Part shown: one piece after another, positions 47,092-58,400 of the stretch
Numbering within the stretch: the stretch's first letter is position 1
How the letters are laid out: every line of letters begins with the position of its first letter
NCBI GenBank assembly: GCA_030549495.1
Contig: JAUIRK010000065.1
Location: 196,001-260,000 of the forward strand
Reading direction: 5' to 3'
Source: Nectonema munidae
Taxonomy: Eukaryota; Nematomorpha; Nectonematoida; Nectonematidae
DNA length: 64,000 bases
Translations under genes and position numbers: made by a program
The notes under the pieces: model-generated
The model's database searches: none
Seen by the model: the letters and a program-made list of their open reading frames with translations, nothing else
What the model was told of the DNA's origin: nothing

Positions 47092-47529
47092 GGTCAGACC
47101 AGGGGCGCACAGGACAACAAATTTTTCTGAATTCCTACTCCTCTCTTGTCTATTCTACTGTGACAGAAGATGACGAGAAAAAGCTGGTGGATCATCAACA
47201 TGTGTTTGCTCAAAAATACTACAAGGCACTGTGATAAACATTGCTTACTTATTGTGTGCATATTGAAACAATGGATTATTATTATTATATAGCTCTCACG
47301 CATCGTCTGTAAAATATGTTCGATAGGAATTTCAGAGCAGCTTGAATTGATGTTTGACTCGAAAGTCTGCATTCCCTCTTTTATTCTCTTCTTACATTAT
47401 CATGTATTTGAATGATCATTACATCCTATAATGCGATCATCTTACATGTTTTATAAACAAGCTTTGAAGCAACTCTTGGAAGGTCATTTTCGCCACCCCT
47501 TCCCCCGGATGTGCGCCCCTTAGTCAGAC
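47092..47529. mobile_element. hAT-type MITE (422 bp) with near-perfect target duplication
   Basis: The element is 47100-47521. The left end CAGGGGCGCACA mirrors the right end TGTGCGCCCCTT. The flanks are GGTCAGAC (47092-47099) and AGTCAGAC (47522-47529), 7 of 8 identical. The 92-codon frame on its minus strand has no known motif. Confidence 0.75.
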
Positions 47530-47839
47530 CTCCTTTATCCTACAACCACGCTCACACTAGGATCTAACCGATTTTTTCAATGTTTTCTCCCCCGTTATTC
47601 CGACACCGAGAGTCCTCTAAAGCAAACAAATTCTTAACATGCTTGTTATTCCAACTTACAAAATATTAAACATTCTTTTTCATAATACATTTTTACGATT
47701 GACTGTGAGAGAGTACTTGCTCAAAAAAGAAGTCCAATATTTTCCATGTTTGTCTGTGAATCTTAGTTTATATCTAACAATGAATCTCTTTGGTGTAGAA
47801 TAGAAGTTGACGTTTTTAGTTTGTAGGTTGTTTTGTGTT

Positions 47840-48700
47840 CCTAGAGAAATAGTTTTCTGGTCCTTGAGGAAGAAAGGAATATCAGAAAATTGGTGAGAAT
47901 AGTTCAGGAATTGTACAAAAACAGCTGCTAAAACAATGGAAGGAAAATCAAGAGAATTTGAGATTAGAGTTGGTCTCCATCAAGGTTCGCGTTAAGCCCA
48001 TTTGTTTGCAATAGTGATGGATGTTTTGTCTGAAAGCTTAAAAGGAGAGGAACTATGGGAGCTACTTTTCTCAGATGATTTGATGGAAAATAGTAAAACT
48101 TATAAGTTGGCAAAATGTCTTGAAAAGTATGGACTGAAAAGGAATACCAAGAAGATGGGAATTATGGTGTGCAGAAAGATAGCGGAACATGTAACTATTA
48201 GAGACTCACATCAACAGGAACTAAAGCTGGAACAAATGCAGGGAAGTAAAAGCTGTGATAAAGGATATTAGGGTACCGATGAAGTTTAAAGCAAAAATTT
48301 ATAATAATACAATGATCAGACCAGCGAATGCGTATGGATCAGAATGTTGGAGATCGAAGAAGAAAGAGGAAAGAAAGTTGATTATAACAGAGATGGGAAT
48401 GTTAAGAATGATGTTGGGCGTGATTCGAAAAGAAAGAACAAAAAATGAGGAGGTGAGAAGGACAATGGTGCCAGAAAGCGTACTAGCATCAATAGACAGA
48501 AGGAAACTTCGACTGTATGATCATGTGCTAAGGAAAAAGATGGGTTGGTAAAAAGCATGCAACAACTTTTTCTGAAAAATGGAGACGCTCAAGATAGATG
48601 GAATCGGAAGCAACGGATCATGGCGACCGACTTGGGGAAAAGCTATAGGCGATGAAGTCAAAGTAATAATTTGTCGAGTGAAGCAAATAAAGTTCAAGGA
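47840..48700 (+). mobile_element. 5'-truncated RTE-like LINE reverse transcriptase, copy 2
   Basis: The reading begins REIVFWSLRKKGISEKLV and proceeds through LVRIVQELYKNS, the region 4 block RVGLHQGS..LSPFVFAIVMDVL, LLFSDDLM (the F.DD catalytic motif), CLEKYGLKRNTKKM, IYNNTMIRPANAYGSECW, ITEMGMLRMMLGV and ESVLASIDRRKLRLYDHVLR, ending near KKMGW. The longest frames are 48002-48271 and 48255-48551, with a frame change between them and more damage upstream. It is the same family as 32190-33480 but younger. A TAATAATAA microsatellite at about 48893 is separate. Confidence 0.8.
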
Positions 48701-48719
48701 TTTATACTTTAAATTAATC

Positions 48720-51700
48720 AGTTACTCAAGATCACTCACCCTCAAGTGAAATTCCTACCTTAAAATCAATACGTGATCGATGTATTCACGAGATCAAATG
48801 TTCTAAGAGAGTTAAAGTCAACTTAGGTTTTTTATTGAAATTAATAAAATTCAGACTTAAATTTTTTTAAATCAGTTAATTGGAGCTATTTAATAATAAT
48901 AATAATAAGCTTTGTTAGGCCAAAAAAGATAAACCTTTTATGTGTTCATGGATGACAAAAACAATATGTGAATATGCAGGTTACAACTAATTCCATAATG
49001 TATAGATATGTATAAGGAGTAGAAATGAAAATATTTAAAGGATATAGTTAGTATACTGGTTTCCCTAATCAATAAATCTTTTATTCAGTAATGGCCAGTT
49101 TGTGTAGACAATTTCTTTTGAACAAATACTACTTGGCTTACCCTTGCATAGGGTATATCTACTCGTTACAATATAAGCTATACATGCAAGTTTGATTGGC
49201 TAATAATAATTATGAGATTTTATTGGGTAATCCGTAGTCATTCATTCTTTAAATCTGAATTTCTCAAACTTTTTGTCTAAATCGCCCAGTGAGAAATCCG
49301 AAAATCCCCCATTATAAAGTAAATAAGCCGAAAATCTTTCAGCCTTTTTTAAATTCGAAATTCCATTTTATTCAATAAATTCTTCCTAAACACTTTCTTT
49401 TACAGATTCCATTCCATATTACAAGAAAAGAATTAATCACCCATTTTTCTAGTTAGAGCCCAAACAAATCCTCAATTCTGAACAATAAGTGATTTTTCAG
49501 CTGAGATTTTTGATTAGAAAAATCTTACCTTGATTGAAACTTCGACTCTCCACCTAAGAGGGTAATTGTACACACTCACAGTGATATATATTGAGCAAAT
49601 GTCTTACGTATTTACGACACTAGAAAAAAAATATTCACAAATTTTGCGCCAACATTGTAATTTTTTATTTCTTACTTTCACTATTTTTTTTATAATACAT
49701 CGTTAAAGGTGAGTAAATTTTAAATTTTAGACAGGAGCCGATGAGGTCTCATTGACTTAAGCATTTATAAGCCTATCAACTTTTGAAAGCTCATCATCCA
49801 ACTTTTTAAAGGCTTTATAGGAATCGATCGGAATAGGACAGTGGCTAATGGACGTGTTCAAAATGTTACGGGGCTGTGAAAAGTTACGAATAACGAATAA
49901 ATTTTTTTCTTAATTGAAACAAAGAAATTAAAAATCCCCCCTTCCACGATAAAGAAGTCAAGGAACGTCTTGACATCATTCTTGCTACAAGAGAGAAATA
50001 GATGCACCTTAAAAAAGCTACAAGTTGTAAATTGTCAATATTGTCAAGTGTAAGAATTGTTATATGTTTTCCTCGTATCAACGATATTAGAATCATCAAT
50101 AAATTTTACCGATATATCTAACTTTCTTTCTAACTTATGAAAAAGAGATAGAGAATATTTTGCCTAAAATATTTTTGACTCATTAAAGAGTGATAAATGT
50201 CTATTCAAACCTTTTCAGTAAAACAGATTTTAGATTTATATGATTGTCATTGGGATTTCTTTCAAAATTTTTGGATGGTGGGATTTAAATGTCATGTCAG
50301 TTTGTATTAAATGCCTAAATAGTTATAGCATTCAGTTTTACTCAAAAGAATATTCCAACTTTAATATCAAATGGACATTTAGCTTTGCGTTTTTAAAAAA
50401 GGCAAGAAGGAGCAGTCATTCCTTGTGCCACTATATAACGTCGCACAATCATCAACGTTCATGTAAGCAGGAGAATTTAGTGTCAAGTTGAAAATATCAT
50501 TAACTCATACATTAAATAGAAGAGACCAAGAACTCCCTGCTCTACTAACACTTAGTTGATTTAAATTCACCACATTATGTGTATGATAGCGGCCTTAAAA
50601 TTATATCAGCTGAATTAGTTTATAAACTGGCCAATAAAAAAGTCGAAAAATCATTTTATTTTGCACAACAATTTTTACGAAAACTTTGAAGTTGTTCACG
50701 CGCCCCTAAATTAACTTTAAATTATCACGGATATTTTGGCAGTTCAAAGGACTGATAAATATTTACATGATCGATGATAGTATACCTGAAAGATAGTTTC
50801 AAAAGTTTATTTTAAATATTTTGATTTAGATTGAAAAGAGTGATTTATAATTATTTTTAATAACTCACTAATTTGTCACGCTATAGCTTTACTAATGGAG
50901 AAAATGTGGCCTTTATTCTAGAACATCTCGGTTGCAAGTTTTGACTAATTTCTTTAGCTCTAAAAACATTTGAAAAGAAAAAACTTATTTGTCAAAATAA
51001 TAATTTAACGCATTATTAGATTAGGTTCTCCTTTTTAAAGAACACCGTCCATTTCTTAATTTGATTGCAGAAATGAGGCATAAAATATATCGAATTACTT
51101 AATTTAATCTACTTTTATTGGGATATAATGGGTGTTGTCGTTTCAAACAGAAAATACCTGCTTTCAAAGAGTCGATAATGAAACCGTTTAGCTTGAATAC
51201 AGTCCAGCTATTCTGGCAACAAATTTACTGGAAAGCTTCATGATTAAGAATGAGACATTGGACAGGACACAGGGATACCCAACCCAGCCTACTTAATCTT
51301 TTCATATGGCCCACCATCATTCAAGCTAGCGCTTTTAAAAATCAAATAACGTGATTATTTTTTATAATAATGATTTTTTACTTTTGTCTGCCATATAATA
51401 ATGTCTGAGCAAACAGTTTTAACACTTCTACTCCACACATTTGCAATTTATAAGGGAAGAGAGTAATTTAGATTTGTTTTCGCAGAACCTCTCATGTGTT
51501 GTTAGTGCAAACATTATTTCTTTGTGAAATGGTAGACTTCATTCACGTTTTTACTCAAATCATTATTGTCTTTTGTTGTGTTCGTTAACGAGTTTTTGCT
51601 CGAAGTTTATTTGAAAAGGTCTGCATTTTTACTTAATTTCTCTATGACACATTTGAGACGAATTCTTTTCAAATAAAAGCTGAAATATTATATTAGATAT

Positions 51701-52165
51701 CTTGTAATAATGTTACTTCTTTACTTCATCAGTTGCTCTTTATTATTACAATTTTATATGTCGGAATCCTTCTTAGTTACTATTTTGACCTACATCTATC
51801 TGTGTATGCGCAACATTATGAAATGCCAACCTCCTATTAATTTTTAGTCCCAAATAAATGATTTTGTTAGAAAATGAAACTATCATTTTTGTCATCAGGT
51901 TTTTAGACTTGATTAAAAATTTAGTTAGAAATATCTGATTTGAAAGTTATGTATTATGATTCTTTTGTAAAATTTTGATTTTAAACTTTTCATAAATTAA
52001 AAGCACCCTAATTGTGGCGCAGTATTCGTACTTAAAATGGATCTATCAGAGATAGGACATCCCCTGTCTAAAGCCATCTTTCGAAAATGCAAAAATGCCT
52101 TTGAGCATACCTTTTGTATAAAAATATTGAAAACCTCGTCTTAAAAAATTACCCATAATTTTTTA
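48720..52165. other. No gene recognised
   Basis: About 3.4 kb of AT-rich sequence. It holds a (TAA)n run at about 48893-48908 and a decayed hAT-like stretch near 49255-49330 (TTTCTCAAACTTTTTG, then CGCCCAGTGAG). The short frames at 49884-50491 have no recognisable motif. Confidence 0.4.
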
Positions 52166-52169
52166 AAGT

Positions 52170-52175
52170 TTTATT
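52170..52175 (-). terminator. Poly(A) signal of NOP53
   Basis: TTTATT on the plus strand is AATAAA on the minus strand, 16 bases past the NOP53 stop codon. Confidence 0.5.
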
Positions 52176-52190
52176 GGTAAAAATTTGTCT

Positions 52191-52494
52191 TCATTCTTTC
52201 TTTTGTCCAATGAAAAGAGGATTTAGAATGGAGACGGCTTTGTGCTTCTTTCGTTCAAACGCTTTTCTCTTGTACTTCCTGATTTTGCCCGAATGAACCT
52301 CCCTTGGTTCAATGATGTTTCTTCTCTGCAAGCTCTGGTAAAGATCCATCATGACCGATTCGTTGTGGGGCCGCATCTTGCGCAGACTGCCCTTGAGTTC
52401 GCTCTTCGACGGAAAAGCGGTGATGCTTTCTTGGAACTTCTTCTTGCTCAGATTTTTTGCTTTGAAAGCTGACTCACGCTTTATCTTCTCTTTC
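52191..52494 (-). CDS. NOP53: NOP53 last exon with stop
   Basis: Acceptor CCTGCAG. The first base completes an Arg codon, followed by KEKIKRESAFKAKNL, SELKGSLRKMRPHNE, LYQSLQRRNIIEPREV and a basic tail ending NPLFIGQKKE, TGA. QRRNIIEPRE is nearly identical to the human QRRNMIEPRE. Confidence 0.92.
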
Positions 52495-55400
52495 CTGCAG
52501 GAAATGTTTCAAATTAAAAATAGGATTCGCAAAAAATGACCGCTTACCACGTGTAGTTGGCGGGGTGGATCAAATACTGATTTTAGAAGACTTTTTTCAT
52601 AACTTTAAAAATGCAATTTCAAATATTCTTATGCATATCATAAAGAATGAAGAAGCAAAATACGCGACCTTAGAGGCAAGCTAAGCTCATTTTTCGACAA
52701 ATTCTTAATCTTTTTTTGAATAAACTGTTGAGAATTTCATGCATAGTGAAATTCTGAATAAGAGGATAAGACTGTGATTTATTTTAGTGGTCAGTCATAC
52801 CCATAGCTAGAAATAGGCAAGCACAACAAAAATTCTCTAAACGTAATTATATTTTAATTAACAAAAGATTATTAAATAAAGCGCTACTTCATTTGTTGAA
52901 AAATTGTGTTGGCATCGCAATTGTGTGTTTTTCAAAAGTTAGCATCGTAATCAGATACGAACAAAACAGCTCTCTCACATATGGTGGGAGAGGGGGTATA
53001 TGCCCACCGGCAACATTTACTTGGAGCGGTAAAACAAAAAAAAGATATAAATAGAATACACGCCCAACGTTAGAATTGAGACAAACCTTATAAATTTGCA
53101 TCAATTATGATGGAAACGAAACTTTTGTCATAGTAAAAGAGAAAAATGGGATATGATTGTACAATCTGAAAACGGTCATTCACTTTTACACTTCTAAAAT
53201 TTCCACGAAAATGTAAACAAAATATTTTGAAATAATCATCATTTTATAACAGGTATTTATTTTTTTAATTTTAAAGAAGACAAAAAAATTAAAAATTAAG
53301 ATGTAAAAACTTTCCAAAAGTATGGTCAAGTGATCTCAAAAAAAGAACGAGTTTGACAAAATTTTAACAAGCTGTGATGGAATAAATATCAGCCGTAGAT
53401 AAAATGTTCTACTACATCAAAAAATAGTATATACAATTTTTTATTTGAATTGAGAATTGTTTAGTAACTGCTCAATAGTCATATGTGTGTAAACTGTAAA
53501 TGTCATTACAAATAAAAAAAAATTGGTTTAATTATGCATAAATGTCAAAAATTATTTATAAAATATTATTACTTGAACAAATTACTTTATCTTCTAAATT
53601 CGAAAATGGAGGCTTCAGATTGTAATTTTTATTTACTACTTTAATTAATATAATTTTTTATTCAACTCTAGAGATAAATTACAAAAGATATTAAAATCAC
53701 TTTGATGGAAAATATATAAAAGATTAGTTAGAAAATCAAGATTATTATTTAGCTGTTTAGAAAAACTGTTATGCATAGTTGAATTAGAAAAAGCAGAAGC
53801 TTATGAAATGGACAATGCTGCACTTAATGCAATAAAAGAGTGGAAGAGAATTGGAAAGCAGATTTGTCTTTCTATTCAACTGCAAGTAACACTGGTATTC
53901 ACAATGGAGCTTGTGTAACTAACTATTTCGAAGTATTTGAAACAAGATTTACTTTTTTTGATATGTTGGCATCTTATTATTGAGATAAGTATAGGAAATT
54001 TTGTCAGTTTATTTTTCACTTCTACAGGACCAAATATGGATCTTTTATGAAATTAAAAATACTGGAGTTCAATAGACAAGAAAAATCATGCCTATTTTGA
54101 AGGAGGAACGACAGAGCAAATTAAATGACCTGAGTGCAACAAAGATAATACAATAAATTTGATAGGACAGTAATTAAAATTAAACAGGATTGGAAGGGTT
54201 ATGGAGAATTCTTGGAGCGATCTTTAATTGCTTTAGGAGAGATGCGTGAAATAGGCATACATTTTACAGCACCAGGAGCATGTCACAGTGCGAGGCGGAT
54301 GGCTAGAATGGTATAATCTGTAAAAATGAATCTTTTTCGTTCACAGATAAATTTAAGCCAAGAAGAAAAAAGGCCGTGAGACGCTTATAATATTTTTATA
54401 CTAGTTCACAGCTCAGGATCCAATTAACGCACCTAACAATGCTTTGGACACTTTAGTAAAACTTGAGGACTATAAAAGGGTTGATGAAATAATTTATACT
54501 GCGGCAATGAAAAAGTTTAAATCTCATTTATGCTACTTACCCGAACATTTATTTCCTTTATACTTCTTTTCTCAAGAAGATAAAACTGAAAAAATAAAAT
54601 GGTGAAGTTGTGAATTATTCTGCTGAACAAATGGTTTAATAGCTAATAACTTTAACAATAAAATTACATACAAGCAACAAAAATATTCTCTTTTACAAAC
54701 TATAGAATTACATCGCAAAAAAGTCAAATTAATGTGAAAGATAATGCCAAGTCGGTGTTCATGTAGATTCTTTTTAAAATAGCATACATACTGAAATCTT
54801 TTCAAAGGCATTCATACTTTGTTTTTATTTAAAAATAAAATCTTTGACAGATATGCACATTGACGTGAAATAATTATAACAAATATAAAAAATTGTCATT
54901 TATATATTTGCTTTGAAAAATGAGTTTTTTATACTCCGAAACTAGTCAGCAAAATTAGCAATAAAGTGCCCAATTTTTACAATTTTTTATATTTGTTATA
55001 ATTATTTGTTTTTATTGAATAAACTTAGCAATGGCCAAAATATCACACATGATACGGCTATTTTTATGAAAAAATCTAAAAATGATTTCATCTTTTAATA
55101 AATATTATTGATTAAATAGCCTAGAATTAGGGCAATTTAATTTTTAGTCCAAACTTTTTATCATAATTATGTTAGCATTAAAGGGTTTTAAAGAAACATC
55201 CTTTCCCATTAACAGAACAAGAGTTTCATTAAAAAGCATATCAAAATTTTGATTGATAATTCCAGCCAATTTTATACAATAGAAGTTTTAGATAACGAGA
55301 AGGGCGCTAAAATGGCCGCGGTAACTGATAGCGTTAACTCTATATATCATTAAAAATGCAACACAAAAATCATAGACTCCAATGATGTAATAATGCTTGC

Positions 55401-58400
55401 TACAGTTTGTCTTCATTACCCTTCAGTTATCAGAGAACAAATGAACACCGGCTCTTGGTGGCACTTAATCTACGTATGCGAGTCCCTAAGCGCACTATCA
55501 AAAAGTAGAAGCATTTCACCTGTTTTTCTTTTCCTGAAGACGTCTTTCATTTGCCAAGATTTCTCGATTGATACTTCTTAAGCGCAAAAAGTTGTTGAGT
55601 CTTTTGTGCAGTAACTTTTTCCTGAGAATTTGCACCTTCTGCATTAAAAGAAAAATGTTTATGTTCGAGGAAATAATGTTGTTTTTGTTGGCCCCTAAAT
55701 TACACTATCTGATTAAAAGCCAAATATATCAGCTAGTGTAACTGAGTGATCATCACTAGAGAGGTTAAAAATAGTAAAATTAATCATTTTTTAAAGCAAA
55801 AAATTAAGCTAAAAGAAAAAAATTTAAAAATGGAAATTTTACATTAAAAATAATTATTATGGAAAAACTTTAAGGAAACATATTCCTTTTTTGGATAATA
55901 GATTTATTCAAATTTTAAGGTTAATTGTAAAAATATTTTATTAAAAAAACAAGAACTATAGTTAAATATAAAATAGTTTATGATATTACAAGGTAAATTT
56001 TTTTTTACCAAATGTTCGAGGCTTATAGCACAATTAGGAATTTTAGTTTTTTAAAATTTCGAGCTTCATTTATTGCGACATTACCGGTCCTCAAAGTGCT
56101 AAGGCGCGTGTTTGAATGCGAAACGCCGGATTATTATCTTTTTTAATGAGTTTTTTAATATTATTTCAAAAGCAGAACATTTTATTTTGTCGTACTCTGG
56201 CGCCTCATTGAGTCTGAATGGTTAAAAGAAATAGCAAAAAAATTAAAAAAAAAAAACTTTAAAATTTTATTGGCCTAATACAAAAAGAGTATGTGTATTT
56301 ATTCTTTATAAATATTTATTTACCTTTTAACCAAAAATTGAATTTATCGACGTGTGAATTATAAAAAAAATAAGAAATGAAAACTGCGCTAGTGATCACC
56401 TGGAATCAAAGCGAATAAGGTTGAGAGTGGGGGAATTTGGTAACACTCTCGCAGCAGTAACGATAACTTAGTGTTCTGCCAGCCACCGTATCCGAACATG
56501 TGCTATTTGCCTCATCTCGTGCAATTGAAAAGATGTTGAGTGGTAAGTGCGTGATGACTACAAAGTGGAGTTTTGTGTGTTTTGGCGTTTATTTTGTGTA
56601 GGTATTCTTGAAGAAACGAAGATTTAAAAGGACAAGTTCGGCGAGTGTGTCCTGTATTGATAGGTAGAGATTGTTCTGAGATGGCGTGTTATGCTGATCA
56701 TTGGAATGATCTTTTATTTGCTGTTTAGTTGGTCAGTTACTTGTATAACTGATTAGCTATACGCAGAACTGCTGAGCCGTAAAAACAGCTGCCCAAGTAA
56801 AAAAGGTATTGGCTCCCACTTCTGACACGTAAAAACAAAGGTTCGAAAAAAGATGAAATATTCAGAGACGAGCGTCAATTGAACAAAAAACGGTACGCCC
56901 ATTAAACCAATGCATTACTTAATGGTACTCGGACATTTGGCCGATAGACATCTGAGCTAATGGACATTTAGCCGACGTACATTTGGCCGAACAGACATTT
57001 CACCAAACGGACATTTGACAGAACAGACAATTGATCTTTCGGCCAAATGACCGGACACGGTAAAGATGCGTATGTTATCTTACGCTATTTATAACACAAT
57101 TTTGTATACCCTTACGTGCCACCAATGAAATGTATTCGTCTACAGAGCACAAGTTTCACGCTTACAACTACATTCGGACCTTTGTTCATCGAGTATTAAG
57201 CATCTATGTAATAAATCACTCTTGCTCACTCGGGACTAATTTGCTATATTTTTGTAGGTTATAAGGGTCTAAATTACTGACCCACAATCTTTCATTTTAT
57301 GGTTGGATTTGAAAATATGCTATACTATAATATACTATACTAACATGGACTCTAGGATTAACAATATTCTAACTATGCTAAATCTAACTCTAAAACTAAC
57401 AATATTCTAACTATACTAACACTAACAATATGCTAACACAAACCCTAAGACTAGCAATATTCTAACTATACCAAAACTAACTCAAACAATATTCTAACTA
57501 TACTAAATGTTTATTCTAAATTCTAAAATCTATTCTAAATGTTTATTCGATCAAATGTCCGTTCAGTCAAATGTCTGTTTGGTGAAATGTCGGTTAGGTC
57601 AAATGTCTGTTCGGCCAAATGTACGTCGGCTAAATGTCCATTCGGTCAGATGACTGTCGGCCAAATGTCCAGACACGTTACTTAATAATATAGCGAGTAG
57701 AGGAGTGCAAGTTTTTCTATTTAATATTTTTCTTCGGATGTTTATGTGTATATAGGTTTGTCACGTTTTTTTCCGAAAATACAAAAAATCAGGAAACCAT
57801 AATTTATGATTATGGAGTACCTGCCATAATCTTATTGGCAGGTACTCCTTCATAAGGTCCGAGACTACCTAGATACCAATAATTTTATTTTGAATAAAAA
57901 TTATAGAAGGCAAAAATAGAGGCATTTGCCTGTGTAAATAAGCAAGAAGGATTTTTAATTAAAAATTACTATTGCAAAGTTTTTACTAGTTTTATGTTAT
58001 ATATTATTTTTATGCACAAATTTATAACTTCTCTGTCAATACAAGAAATGATATTTAAAATAAAAATTTATGAATTTTAGTAAGCCTTCTTTTAAGCTTA
58101 ACCATAATATATACCTCCTTCATTTTTATAGCATAACAATTGAATACATAAAAGTCAGTTTAAAGAAATATAATAGATTTTTTATCTATTACTTTTAAAA
58201 AATACAAAAAATAAAGTGGGATATTGAATATTTAAAAAACTTTGCTCTTTGTTGTATCAGTGAAAAATGGCTAAATGACAGATGCTGTGGCTGTTTTATA
58301 TCATAAATATATAAAAACAAATTAAAGAGTAAAAACATAATTCTTCCATTCAATCAACAGCGTGAAACGTTTTCTTCTTGTTTAATTATTATCGGTCTTC

